NCBI RefSeq assembly: GCF_900108565.1
Contig: NZ_LT629971.1
Coordinates: 3,410,001 to 3,474,000, forward strand
Direction of reading: 5' to 3'
Origin: Mycolicibacterium rutilum
GTDB taxonomy: Bacteria > Actinomycetota > Actinomycetes > Mycobacteriales > Mycobacteriaceae
Length of the DNA stretch: 64,000 nucleotides
The notes beneath the pieces were generated by a model. It was not told the DNA's origin and searched no databases. It worked only from the letters and a program-made list of their open reading frames with translations. A program made the position numbers and the translations under genes. Within the stretch, counting starts at the first letter, position 1. Each line of letters starts with the position of its first letter. Positions 22,005-30,642 of this stretch are shown here, piece after piece.

Positions 22005-22781
22005 TCAGAAGCCGCCGAAGTCGCCGAAATCGCCGCCGCCCCAGTCGCTTCCGCCGCCGTCCCAGCCGCCGCCGTCCCAACCGCCGGTGTCGCCGCCGAA
22101 GTCGCCGCCGTCCTGGCCCTGGTCGAAGCCCTGGTCATAGCCTTGCGCGAAACCCTGCTCGTAGCCGCTGCCATGCATGCCGGAGAACAGCGCGTCGAAC
22201 AGCAGCACCGAGCCCAGGCCCCACGCGCCGGCGACCAGTGCGGGCTTCCACCACGGTTCGGAGTACCAGCCGGCGGGCACCGGCCGGCCGGCCACCCTGC
22301 CGCCGGGGTAGTAGTTCGGGGTGCGTTGGGAGGGCGCGGGCGAGGCCTCGATCTCGCGGCCCTCGAACTCGACCTTCCGGTCTTCGGTCACCGTGCCCGC
22401 CGAGCGCTGACCCGCCAGCGTCTCGAGTTCCGGTCCGGGATCCATGCCCATCGCGACGCGGGCGGCGCGCACGTAGTAGAGGCCCTCCAACGCGCTTTCC
22501 TTGGCCAGCAGCGCCTGCTTGGCGGTGGCGGCCTGCTCGATCTGTGAGCCGGCGGCGGTGTAGCGCTCGGACGCATCGGCCAGCGCCTGCTTCGACGCGT
22601 CGTCGGTGCCGGTCAGGTTGATCACCTGGCCGCCGAGCCGCTCGATCACGCGGCGGGCGTCGGCCTTGGCGTCTTCCAGCGACGCCGCCTTGCGCCGGTC
22701 CGAGGCCCTCAGCGACGCGTACACGAGGACCCCGAGCGCGACGATGACCAGGACGACAAGCACGAGCAGGACGCCGTTCAT
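22005..22781 (-). CDS. Membrane-anchored protein with Gly/Asp/Phe-rich tail, function unknown
   Basis: 258 aa. An N-terminal membrane helix (residues 3-24) is followed by a helical coiled-coil-like region rich in Ala, Lys and Glu (about 28-130), a proline-containing linker with PNYYPGGR, a second hydrophobic segment near 185-202 (ALVAGAWGLGSVLLFDALF), and then an unusual tail. The tail first repeats GY/F-x-QG (YEQGFAQGYDQGFDQGQ), then GGW/GGDFGG units. Similar Gly-rich tails occur on TPM-domain envelope proteins, but no TPM domain is evident here. It converges with the antiporter, with 4 bp between them. Confidence 0.75.
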   Translation of the reverse strand: MNGVLLVLVVLVIVALGVLVYASLRASDRRKAASLEDAKADARRVIERLGGQVINLTGTDDASKQALADASERYTAAGSQIEQAATAKQALLAKESALEGLYYVRAARVAMGMDPGPELETLAGQRSAGTVTEDRKVEFEGREIEASPAPSQRTPNYYPGGRVAGRPVPAGWYSEPWWKPALVAGAWGLGSVLLFDALFSGMHGSGYEQGFAQGYDQGFDQGQDGGDFGGDTGGWDGGGWDGGGSDWGGGDFGDFGGF

Positions 22782-22937
22782 GGTTCACAGCGTACCGACA
22801 GGAACGGCGCGGAGCGGGGGTCGCGACGAGCCGTCTATTACGCCGACAGCGGAGCCGACGGATCGCACGAAACCGTCCGTACCCAGGCGGATGCGCTCAT
22901 AAGGTGAGGGCCACTGGCAGCGACGGAGGGACGGTCC

Positions 22938-25307
22938 ATGTCGTATCGCATCGGGGGGCTGGCGGTCGCTCTCGGCATCGGGTCGGCGGTGGTCGTCGGG
23001 CACGGCGTTGCGGCAGCGGATCCTGCGGATGCGGGCGCGGCATCGGACACCTCGACGACGAGCGCAGCCGAGTCGACCACCGACGAGTCCTCGGAGTCAA
23101 AACCCACCGAGGCGCCGAAGGACGACGAAAAGACCCCGGCCGCAGAGGATTCCGAGGAGTCCGACGAGGCCAAAGACGACGATGCCGACGACACCGCGAA
23201 GCCGGCCAAGAAGCGGTCCAACAAGATTCGGGCAGCCGAACGCGACACCGAGTCCGACGCGCCGTCACGGGCCACCGCCACCGTCAACGCCACGCGCGTC
23301 GAGCGCACCGAAACCGAACCGAAGACCACGGTCGTCGATGCGCCCCGCGCGGTCGCCGACGTCGCCAGCGCACCGGCCGACGATGCGCCGGTGGTGACGA
23401 TCAGCGCGGTCACCGCGCCCGTCGAGCAACCCCGCCCCAAGGATCCGCCACCGGATCCCGTCGAGGTGGCGACCGTCGCGGTGTCGCAGGCGGTCAACGC
23501 GCTGTTCGGCTCCACCGGGGAGGACACGCCGTCGCCGATGGAGTCGGCCGCGGCGTGGACGATGGCCGCGGCGGCGCGGCGCGAACTGGCCGATCCGACA
23601 ACGGAATCCGACGAGCCCGCCACCCGGACCACCACCGCGCTGACCGATGCCGCGACACCGCAGGTGATCGCGATCCCGCAAACGCCGCCGCTGGAGTTCC
23701 TGCAACACATCCCGGTCATCGGGCCCGTGTTCGTCACTCCGTTGGTCGCGGCGATCCATCAGATCCCGGTCGTCGGCGATGTGCTGCACCCGTTCATCGG
23801 CTACCCGCTACGGCCGGGCGGGCCGGCGCCTCGTGACGTCAAGGTGATCTCGGCCGACGGCACCGCGATCTACGTCCACTTCATGCCGGCGCGTGGCCTC
23901 AGCGCCGGCGATAAGGCGCCGACCATCCTCAACGGGCCCGGCCTCGGCCTGCCCGGCGCGACCAACATCGACGGCACGATCCTCGACGACATCATGGTCG
24001 ACACGTTCGGCATCATCGGCGTGGGCGCGCTGCGGGACGCCGGCTACAACGTCGTCACGTGGGATCCGCGCGGCGAGTGGAACTCCGGTGGGCGCCTCGA
24101 GCTCAACGCCGCCGAGTTCGAGGGCCGCGACATGTCGGCGATCATCGACTGGGTCGCCACCCAACCCGAGGCGCTGCTCGATACGCCCGGCGACCCGCGG
24201 CTCGGCATGACCGGGGTCTCCTACGGCGGCGGCATCCAGTTGGTCACCGCGGCCAACGACCACCGGGTCGACGCGATCGTGCCGACCATCACCTACCACA
24301 GCTTCAACACCTCGCTGTACAAGGCGGAGGCGTTCAAGACCAGCTGGGCGACGCTGCTGACGGGGGTGCTGGCGCTGACCATGGCGCGCACGAACCCGCG
24401 GATCCTGCCCGCCGCGATCTACGGCGGGCTGACCGGGATGATGCTGCCTGCCGACGAGGACCTGCTGACCTCACGCAACCCGCTCATCGAAAACATCACG
24501 GTGCCAACGCTTTTGATCCAGGGCACTGTCGACACGGTGTTCTCGGCGCAGGAGGCCGACGCCACCGCGCAGATCCTGATGGCCAACGGGGTGCCGACCA
24601 AGGTGGTGTGGTTCTGCGGCGGGCACGGGGTGTGCGCGAACAATTTCTTCGACATGCGCGACGGGCAGGTGATCGAGCAGCGGACGCTGCAGTGGCTCGA
24701 CCGCTACGTCAAGAATGTCGCCGGGACGCCGACCGGCCCGCAGTTCGAGTGGGTGGACCAGCGTGGGCAGTGGTTCTCGTCTGACGAATATCCGGTCAAG
24801 AAGGGCACGCCGATCGTGGCGACCGCCGGCGCGGCCACGCTTCCGCTGATCCCGTATCTGGGCGGGTCGGGGATCCCGTTCGTGCCGTATGCGCTCAAGG
24901 CGTTCAACGCGGTCAACGTCGCGCTCCCCAAGGCCACCGAGACGACGTACGTGGTGGGCGCGCCGGAACTCACGCTGACGTATTCGGGCACCGGGACCAG
25001 CCGCCACGTCTACGCGCAGCTGGTCGACAACACGACGGGGCTGGTGCTGGGCAGCCTGATCACTCCGGTGCCGGTCACACTCGACGGCAAGACACACACG
25101 GTCACCGTGTCGCTGGAGCCGGTGGCGCACACGTTGCGGCCCGACGAATCGGTCACCCTGCAGCTGGTGTCGAGTTCGGGCACGTATGAGCGGATCCTGC
25201 CGTCGCTGGGCGTGCTCAACATCGAGGGCGTCGGGGTCTCGCTGCCGACCGCGGACGCCGCCGTGGTCTCCTCGCCGACGACGGTGCAGGTCACCACCGC
25301 GGCGTGA
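22938..25307 (+). CDS. Secreted alpha/beta hydrolase, CocE/S15-peptidase-like
   Basis: A 789-aa exported protein. The signal peptide (1-28) ends in GVAAADP, followed by a long acidic low-complexity linker (about 30-250, Glu/Asp/Thr/Lys rich). The hydrolase domain has the nucleophile elbow GVSYGGG with Ser near residue 429, a likely acid in LLIQGTVDTVF near 527 and a likely His in CGGHGVC near 561. A C-terminal beta-rich domain (about 670-770) resembles the jelly-roll of X-Pro dipeptidyl peptidases and cocaine esterase. The substrate is unknown (ester or peptide). ATG with GGAGGGACGGTCC upstream. It shares its layout of signal plus disordered linker with the protein at 14.9 kb. Confidence 0.83.
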   Translation: MSYRIGGLAVALGIGSAVVVGHGVAAADPADAGAASDTSTTSAAESTTDESSESKPTEAPKDDEKTPAAEDSEESDEAKDDDADDTAKPAKKRSNKIRAAERDTESDAPSRATATVNATRVERTETEPKTTVVDAPRAVADVASAPADDAPVVTISAVTAPVEQPRPKDPPPDPVEVATVAVSQAVNALFGSTGEDTPSPMESAAAWTMAAAARRELADPTTESDEPATRTTTALTDAATPQVIAIPQTPPLEFLQHIPVIGPVFVTPLVAAIHQIPVVGDVLHPFIGYPLRPGGPAPRDVKVISADGTAIYVHFMPARGLSAGDKAPTILNGPGLGLPGATNIDGTILDDIMVDTFGIIGVGALRDAGYNVVTWDPRGEWNSGGRLELNAAEFEGRDMSAIIDWVATQPEALLDTPGDPRLGMTGVSYGGGIQLVTAANDHRVDAIVPTITYHSFNTSLYKAEAFKTSWATLLTGVLALTMARTNPRILPAAIYGGLTGMMLPADEDLLTSRNPLIENITVPTLLIQGTVDTVFSAQEADATAQILMANGVPTKVVWFCGGHGVCANNFFDMRDGQVIEQRTLQWLDRYVKNVAGTPTGPQFEWVDQRGQWFSSDEYPVKKGTPIVATAGAATLPLIPYLGGSGIPFVPYALKAFNAVNVALPKATETTYVVGAPELTLTYSGTGTSRHVYAQLVDNTTGLVLGSLITPVPVTLDGKTHTVTVSLEPVAHTLRPDESVTLQLVSSSGTYERILPSLGVLNIEGVGVSLPTADAAVVSSPTTVQVTTAA

Positions 25308-25309
25308 AG

Positions 25310-25650
25310 ATGAAAAAGGTGCCGACTCTGTGATCGGTAGGACGGTTCCGGGCGTCTGACCGCCGACGTCGCGGCGGCAGGCTTCGGCCTGTCGACTGGG
25401 ATCGCGCAGGCCGATCCGTCCGGCCGCCACGTGTGATGTCCCGGCCAGCCGATGACCTATCCGACGGGCCCCGGCTTCGAAAGCAGTGGGACATGAACAT
25501 CTGCCACACCTGGTACTGGGTCAAGATGGGCTTCGGCAACGTCCCGTCTTCGGCCGGCGGCATGTCGAACGTGTTCGCGGTGAGAAACCGCCGCCCGGGT
25601 CGCTGATGGACTGCGGCCGTGACCTGTTCGGCTTCCCGATCCGTTGCTGA
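25310..25650 (+). pseudogene. Decayed gene for a small mycobacterial secreted protein
   Basis: Fragments of one protein can be read across three frames. The start is MKKVPTL (25310), then VIGRTVPGV, then TADVAAAGFGLSTGIAQADP (a signal peptide end). An in-frame TGA at 25434 stands where a Trp codon is expected, followed by CPGQPMTYPTGPGFE, WDMNICHTWYWVKMG and finally MDCGRDLFGFPIRC with a stop at 25650. That makes at least four frameshifts and one nonsense change in about 340 nt. Intact homologues in mycobacteria are, from memory, secreted proteins of about 110 aa with the W-D-M-N-x-C-H-T-W-Y motif and unknown function. It lies 2 nt after the hydrolase stop. Confidence 0.75.
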
Positions 25651-25668
25651 AGCGGACCAGAAACAGAG

Positions 25669-25696
25669 GCGCCCGGCCGGGAAATCGGCCGGGCGC
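25669..25696. terminator. 11-bp GC hairpin downstream of the pseudogene
   Basis: Perfect inverted repeat GCGCCCGGCCG / CGGCCGGGCGC around the 6-nt loop GGAAAT. It is placed 18 nt after the pseudogene stop, as expected for its former terminator. It is symmetric, so it could also stop transcription from the right. Confidence 0.6.
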
Positions 25697-25707
25697 ATCT
25701 GGTCTTG

Positions 25708-25746
25708 TGGAGCGGGCGACGGTGATCGAACTCGCGTAATTAGTTC
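25708..25746 (-). repeat. Degraded copy of the tRNA-Gly 3' half (possible att site)
   Basis: Reading the plus strand, these bases align with 27152-27189, the 3' half of the tRNA-Gly gene on the minus strand: the first 15 bases are identical and about 33 of 38 positions match before similarity stops in the anticodon arm. Only the CCA end, acceptor strand and T-arm are represented, so no tRNA can be made. A copy of a tRNA 3' end downstream of the intact tRNA is the classic footprint of site-specific integration. Confidence 0.6.
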
Positions 25747-25825
25747 TCGCCGGTCGCAAATCGGGCCCAAATCTCAAGAGCTAGTGAACTTGTGCAGTCA
25801 GCGCGACTGCCGAACGGGTCCAAGG

Positions 25826-26617
25826 TCACTTGAAGAACACGGGATCGCCGAAGCTAGTTGTGACAGTCCAAAGTCCATCCGCGCCGGCTGGGACCTGCAC
25901 GCACGCATTTCCCTCAGCGACACCGCCACTGTAGAGTTCGCCGATTTGATTGAGCGGGTTGGGAATAACGCCGCAGTCATCGCTGTAGGTGCGGTTATCG
26001 GCACCGACGAATTTCACCGACACCAGCATGGGATGCCCTGATTCCGAACCTGTGTAGGTGGCACGAATCGGCACCATCCAAAACTCCATGCCGGGGTCGG
26101 GCGGATCATTGAACTGGTTTTCGGCTTCGATCAGGCTCCAAGCCTCCCGAGGCTGGCCAAGCACAACAGTCCAATCCTTATTGCTAACAGGCTCACCGAT
26201 TCGAAGTGGGTCCGTCCGACTTCCCGGCTTTGAAGCAGATTCATCATTAGCGGGGCGGTCGACGGTAGGGGGAGGCCCTCCCGCCGAGAGGTCGGATTCG
26301 TTGAATGCGTCTTCGAAGGAATTCGCGACCACGGCGAAAAAAACGACCACGCCGACGATGACGCCGACGATGGAAAGACAGATCGCGGCGATGCTGGTGC
26401 CCTTGTCCTTGCCTGATAAGCACACACCGACGACGCCCAGGACGAAGGCCACGGGCAGAAGTACCCATCCGACGATGAGCGCGCCGGGGATGCAGGCAAA
26501 TATGAATCCAAGGATTCCAGCAATCAAGGCGATGATGCCGACGACATTTCGCTCCGTCGGAACCGGTGGCTGTTGGACGGGATATCCCTGTCCCTGCGGT
26601 GGATATGGGTACGTCAC
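25826..26617 (-). CDS. Membrane protein with DUF4190/DUF4352-like parts, in a low-GC island
   Basis: 263 aa. A Pro/Gln/Tyr-rich N-terminus (YPYPPQGQGYP) is followed by three hydrophobic segments (about residues 24-48, 52-68 and 76-98, DUF4190-like) and an extracellular domain resembling DUF4352/telokin-like folds (about 140-263) with a possible disulfide (DDCGVI and NACVQV). GTG start at 26617 with a strong GGAGGGG site. Base composition is visibly lower in GC than both flanks, and it lies between a tRNA-Gly gene and a partial tRNA copy, so it was probably acquired. It may be a phage or plasmid-type envelope protein; the function is unknown. Confidence 0.7.
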   Translation of the reverse strand: MTYPYPPQGQGYPVQQPPVPTERNVVGIIALIAGILGFIFACIPGALIVGWVLLPVAFVLGVVGVCLSGKDKGTSIAAICLSIVGVIVGVVVFFAVVANSFEDAFNESDLSAGGPPPTVDRPANDESASKPGSRTDPLRIGEPVSNKDWTVVLGQPREAWSLIEAENQFNDPPDPGMEFWMVPIRATYTGSESGHPMLVSVKFVGADNRTYSDDCGVIPNPLNQIGELYSGGVAEGNACVQVPAGADGLWTVTTSFGDPVFFK

Positions 26618-27151
26618 TTGATCCCCTCCAATTTGATCCTCACTCGGGCCCCATCCGTTAGATTACGACGGCACTGCCGGGAGGCGGTAGCAAATTACCA
26701 GAGGCGCAGTTCTGCATATTCATGCACCATAGCTGGTCGCTAACTTTCGCCAGTCGCACGGTAGGTAGTGGCAGCAACCACCGTCATATTCGCAGTTCAG
26801 CAGCGTGAAAGTCCAAGTGAGTCGTTTGCGTCGTTCGGTCTACGGCCGCCCGCTCGCTTAGGGGAGCACTTTTATGCGACTGTGCTGCATAAATAGACGC
26901 CCGCTCCGCAACCAAAGGCAACACTCCTCGCGAGTAACCCTCAGGCGTCCCGGCTGGCGACCTTGGCCGGCTGCCGACCGAGAACGCGGAGGAGCGGCTG
27001 GTGCTCGACGGGTCGCAGCCGTACCGCCACGCTCCGTCCTACGATTTTTGGAACCGCGGCTGTTCATGTTCGAACATCGAATGCGCGACGGTTACGGACC
27101 GCACGGGGCGTCGAACAAGCGTTCGCCGACTAAACCGCTGGTCGGCGTTAA
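26618..27151. other. Non-coding remainder of the tRNA-bounded island
   Basis: 534 bp without a convincing gene, and AT-richer than average. It holds two symmetric motifs: TTTATGC-N9-GCATAAA at 26871-26893 and the perfect 12-mer ATGTTCGAACAT at 27066-27077. Short open frames here have no ribosome site or recognisable protein. Confidence 0.5.
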
Positions 27152-27225
27152 TGGAGCGGGCGACGGGAATCGAACCCGCGTAGCTAGTTTGGAAGACTAG
27201 GGCTCTACCATTGAGCTACGCCCGC
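27152..27225 (-). tRNA. tRNA-Gly (anticodon UCC)
   Basis: The minus strand folds into a full cloverleaf: acceptor GCGGGCG / CGCCCGC, D-arm GCTC..GAGC, anticodon loop CTTCCAA giving UCC, T-loop TTCGATT, discriminator U, and encoded CCA (27152-27154). It is the right border of the probable integrated remnant. Confidence 0.95.
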
Positions 27226-27345
27226 GTGTACAGCAAGAGCAGATCGTACCGGCGGCACCCGAATCAAATCCAATTAAAAGCTTCGCGTGTCCAGCCCGTA
27301 GTATCTCGCGTGGTCGTTCCGTGTTTCCGGGGCGGCCACGCAAGA

Positions 27346-27419
27346 CGGGGTGTAGCGCAGCTTGGTAGCGCATCCGCTTTGGGAGCGGAAGGCCGCAGGT
27401 TCAAATCCTGTCACCCCGA
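27346..27419 (+). tRNA. tRNA-Pro (anticodon UGG)
   Basis: Cloverleaf with acceptor CGGGGTG / CACCCCG, anticodon loop TTTGGGA giving UGG, T-loop TTCAAAT and discriminator A. CCA is not encoded. It lies 40 bp upstream of tig and may be in the same transcript. Confidence 0.95.
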
Positions 27420-27459
27420 CTGCACTGCTGACCACCGAAAACACCTGAGGAGCAAGATC

Positions 27460-28887
27460 GTGAAGAGCACCGTCGAGAAGTTGAGCCCCACCCGGGTTCG
27501 CATCAACGTGGAGGTGCCCTTCACTGAGCTCGAACCCGACTTCGACCGCGCCTTCAAGCAGCTGGCCAAGCAGGTCCGGCTGCCCGGCTTCCGCCCCGGC
27601 AAGGCCCCCCGCAAGCTGCTCGAGGCCCGCTTCGGCCGCGAGGCCATGCTCGACCAGGTCGTCAGCGAGGCCGTGCCCGGCCGCTACAGCGAGGCCGTCA
27701 CCACCTCGGAGGTCCAGCCGCTGGGCCAGCCCGAGATCGAGATCACCAAGAAGGAATACGGCGAGGACCTGACCTTCACCGCCGAGGTCGACATCCGCCC
27801 CGAGATCGAGCTGCCCGAGCTCTCCGAGCTCACGGTCACTGTCGACGCGATCGAGGTGACCGACGAGGAGGTCGACGCCGAGCTGCAGTCGCTGCGCGCC
27901 CGCTTCGGCACCCTCAAGGGCGTCGAGCGCCCCGCGCAGGAAGGCGACTTCGTCTCCATCGACCTGTCGGCCACCGTCGACGGCAAGGATCTGCCGGAGG
28001 CCGCCACCGAAGGCCTGTCGCACGAGGTCGGCTCCGGTCAGCTCGTCGAGGGCCTCGACGACGCGATCGTCGGCCTCAAGGAGGGCGAGACCAAAACCTT
28101 CACCACCAAGCTGGCCGCCGGTGAGCACGCCGGCGAGGACGCCGAGGTGACCGTCACCGTCAAGTCGGTCAAGGAGCGCGAGCTGCCCGAGCCCGACGAC
28201 GACTTCGCCCAGCTGGCAAGCGAATTCGACACCATCGACGAACTCAAGGAATCGCTCGTCGAGCAGGTGCGCCGCGTCAAGCGGGTGCAGCAGGCCGAGC
28301 AGATCCGCGACAAGGTCCTCGAGACGCTGCTCGAGCAGGTCGAGGTGCCGCTGCCCGAGAAGGTCGTGCAGGCCCAGATCGACGACACGCTGCACAACGC
28401 GATCCACAGCCTCGACCACGACGAGACCCGCTTCGCCGAGGTGCTCGAGGCTCAGGGCAGCAGCCGTGAGCAGTTCGACACCGACAACCGCACCAACGCC
28501 GAGAAGGCCATCAAGACCCAGCTGCTGGTCGACGCGATCGCCGACAAGCTCGACGTTCAGGTCGGCCAGAACGACCTGACCGAGCGCCTGGTGCTGATGT
28601 CGCAGCAGTACGGCATGCAGCCCCAGCAGCTGCTGCAGACGCTGCAGCAGAACAACCAGCTGCCCGCACTCTTCGCCGACGTGCGCCGCGGCCTGGCCGT
28701 CGCCGTCGTCGTCGAGGGCGCCACCGTCACCGACTCCGAGGGCAACGTCGTCGACACCACCGAGTTCTTCGGCCGGGCCGGGGCCCAGACCGAGGGCGCC
28801 GAAGGCGACGTCGAAGCAGCTGCCGATGAGGCCGCCGACGAGGCACCGGCCGCCGACGAGGCCGAAGAATCCGCCGACGCCAAGTGA
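27460..28887 (+). CDS. tig: Trigger factor, ribosome-associated chaperone and prolyl isomerase
   Basis: 475 aa. The N-terminal ribosome-binding domain is at residues 1-115 (the signature [17 protein letters not shown] is near 43-60), the FKBP-type isomerase domain at about 155-240 ([30 protein letters not shown]), and the helical chaperone arms at 240-430. The acidic Ala/Glu tail (430-475, [17 protein letters not shown]) is longer than in E. coli and typical of actinobacteria. GTG start at 27460 with GAGGAG 8 nt upstream; the open frame continues upstream through tRNA-Pro, which cannot be coding. It is the first gene of the tig-clpP1-clpP2 block. Confidence 0.96.
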   Translation: MKSTVEKLSPTRVRINVEVPFTELEPDFDRAFKQLAKQVRLPGFRPGKAPRKLLEARFGREAMLDQVVSEAVPGRYSEAVTTSEVQPLGQPEIEITKKEYGEDLTFTAEVDIRPEIELPELSELTVTVDAIEVTDEEVDAELQSLRARFGTLKGVERPAQEGDFVSIDLSATVDGKDLPEAATEGLSHEVGSGQLVEGLDDAIVGLKEGETKTFTTKLAAGEHAGEDAEVTVTVKSVKERELPEPDDDFAQLASEFDTIDELKESLVEQVRRVKRVQQAEQIRDKVLETLLEQVEVPLPEKVVQAQIDDTLHNAIHSLDHDETRFAEVLEAQGSSREQFDTDNRTNAEKAIKTQLLVDAIADKLDVQVGQNDLTERLVLMSQQYGMQPQQLLQTLQQNNQLPALFADVRRGLAVAVVVEGATVTDSEGNVVDTTEFFGRAGAQTEGAEGDVEAAADEAADEAPAADEAEESADAK

Positions 28888-28985
28888 CGCTGTGAGCGAA
28901 CGCGCCCCGTCTGGGGAGTGCTCGCCGTCGCAGGTTGGTTAGTGTCGTTGAGTATCAAGCTCTTGAAGAAAGCAGGTATCCAGTC

Positions 28986-29597
28986 GTGACCCACATGCGT
29001 GGCGCCTCGCAAGGCCTCAACCTGGTCGACTCGGTCTATGAGCGGTTGCTGGCGGAGCGGATCATCTTCCTGGGCTCACAGGTCGATGACGACATCGCGA
29101 ACAAGCTCTGCGCCCAGATTCTGCTGCTGTCGGCGGAGGACCCCACCAAGGACATCCACCTCTACATCAACTCGCCCGGCGGCTCGATCAGCGCCGGCAT
29201 GGCGATCTACGACACGATGGTGCTCGCCCCGTGCGACGTCGCGACCTACGCCATGGGCATGGCCGCCTCCATGGGTGAGTTCCTGCTCGCGGCCGGCACC
29301 AAGGGCAAGCGCTACGCGTTGCCCCACGCCCGCATCCTGATGCACCAGCCCCTCGGCGGCATCACCGGCGGCGCGGCGGACATCGCCATCCAGGCCGAGC
29401 AGTTCGCGTCGATCAAGAAGGAGATGTTCCGGCTGAACGCCGAGTTCACCGGGCAGTCCATCGAGCGCATCGAGGCCGACTCCGACCGCGACCGCTGGTT
29501 CACGGCGCAGGAAGCCCTCGAATACGGCTTCGTCGACCACATCATCACCAGCGCCAGCATCAACGGCTCAGGACCAGGAGCAGGACTAGACAAATGA
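28986..29597 (+). CDS. clpP1: ATP-dependent Clp protease proteolytic subunit 1
   Basis: A 203-aa serine peptidase. Together with ClpP2 it forms the essential mixed tetradecamer of mycobacteria that degrades substrates delivered by ClpX or ClpC1. Catalytic Ser95 lies in GMAASMGEF and His120 in [11 protein letters not shown]; the Asp lies in [21 protein letters not shown] forms the oxyanion loop. The start is the GTG at 28986 ([10 protein letters not shown]), matching the short processed-type N-terminus of the family; an upstream in-frame start at 28935 lacks family support. It ends in an ATGA overlap with clpP2. Confidence 0.95.
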   Translation: MTHMRGASQGLNLVDSVYERLLAERIIFLGSQVDDDIANKLCAQILLLSAEDPTKDIHLYINSPGGSISAGMAIYDTMVLAPCDVATYAMGMAASMGEFLLAAGTKGKRYALPHARILMHQPLGGITGGAADIAIQAEQFASIKKEMFRLNAEFTGQSIERIEADSDRDRWFTAQEALEYGFVDHIITSASINGSGPGAGLDK

Positions 29598-30253
29598 CCG
29601 ATCACATCCATCCGTCTTTGGACCCCCGCCTGCAGCCTCAGGCCCGCTACATCCTGCCGTCGTTCATCGAGCACTCGAGCTTCGGCGTCAAGGAATCCAA
29701 CCCGTACAACAAGCTGTTCGAGGAACGCATCATCTTCCTCGGCGTGCAGGTCGACGACGCCTCGGCGAACGACATCATGGCCCAGCTGCTGGTGCTGGAG
29801 TCGCTCGATCCCGACCGCGACATCACCATGTACATCAACTCGCCGGGCGGCTCGTTCACCTCGCTGATGGCGATCTACGACACCATGCAGTACGTCCGCG
29901 CCGACATCCAGACCGTGTGCCTGGGCCAGGCCGCGTCGGCGGCCGCGGTGCTGCTGGCCGCCGGCACCCCCGGCAAGCGGATGGCGCTGCCCAACGCCCG
30001 CGTGCTGATCCACCAACCCGCGCTGTCCGGGGTCATCCAGGGTCAGTTCTCCGACCTGGAGATCCAGGCCAAGGAGATCGAGCGGATGCGCACGCTGATG
30101 GAGACCACGCTGGCGCACCACACCGGCAAGACGCCGGAGCAAATCCGCAAGGACACCGACCGCGACAAGATCCTCACGGCCGAGGAGGCCAAGGAGTACG
30201 GCGTGATCGACACCGTCTTGGAGTACCGGAAGCTGTCGGCTCAGACGGCCTGA
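29594..30253 (+). CDS. clpP2: ATP-dependent Clp protease proteolytic subunit 2
   Basis: A 219-aa second ClpP subunit, translationally coupled to clpP1 (ATGA). Catalytic Ser115 lies in [11 protein letters not shown] and His140 in [22 protein letters not shown] is present. The N-terminal extension ([23 protein letters not shown]) is characteristic of mycobacterial ClpP2, which binds the unfoldases through its own ring face. Dual ClpP genes in tandem are normal for actinobacteria. Confidence 0.95.
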   Translation: MTDHIHPSLDPRLQPQARYILPSFIEHSSFGVKESNPYNKLFEERIIFLGVQVDDASANDIMAQLLVLESLDPDRDITMYINSPGGSFTSLMAIYDTMQYVRADIQTVCLGQAASAAAVLLAAGTPGKRMALPNARVLIHQPALSGVIQGQFSDLEIQAKEIERMRTLMETTLAHHTGKTPEQIRKDTDRDKILTAEEAKEYGVIDTVLEYRKLSAQTA

Positions 30254-30642
30254 GCCCGCAGCGAGCGCTCGGTTGTTGACGCCTCCACTCGCGAAACGCG
30301 TGCAACTACCGTGCGCTCGGCGAGTGGTTACTGCGGCTCGTCATTCGCGACCCCCGGTATCGTGGGGTCAGCGAACACTCGGCGCGGCACCTGATCGACT
30401 CCTGCCGAACGCCTCTCGGTCTCATCACGGCGGCGACACGCCAGAGACACGGCGGCGCGTCCGGAGGGGTCCGAGGGTTGCCAGGCGCTATGTTGGCGCG
30501 AACACAGATGAATACCACCGACGCGATTCGGCTCTATCGGTCGCCTCGCGCCGGAAACAACGGGTAGCGTCGGATTAACGCCCGAGGCGGCTCGCAAGCT
30601 TGACATAGAACGACCCCGACAGGAAGTAGGGACCTCACCACC
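30254..30642. other. Intergenic region upstream of clpX
   Basis: 389 bp between clpP2 and clpX. M. tuberculosis carries extra genes here (recalled: Rv2458-Rv2459), which are absent. No coding frame with a ribosome site is convincing, so I read it as clpX promoter and leader. AGGAAGTAGGGACC precedes the clpX ATG. Confidence 0.5.

Noticed and set aside
25291-25770. Minus-strand frames across the pseudogene (25291-25770, 25457-25777)
   Set aside because: They overlap clear remnants of a plus-strand secreted-protein gene, the hairpin and the tRNA fragment; no homology or ribosome site is seen.
27001-27200. Short plus-strand frames ending in ATGIEPA over the tRNA-Gly
   Set aside because: This C-terminus is the well-known artefact of translating the antisense strand of a tRNA.
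27211-27459. N-terminal extension of the trigger factor frame
   Set aside because: It runs through the complete tRNA-Pro gene; the GTG at 27460 has a good ribosome site and gives the family N-terminus.
30273-30578. 101-aa frame in the clpP2-clpX gap
   Set aside because: Basic low-information translation without a ribosome site or homology signal; treated as leader DNA.
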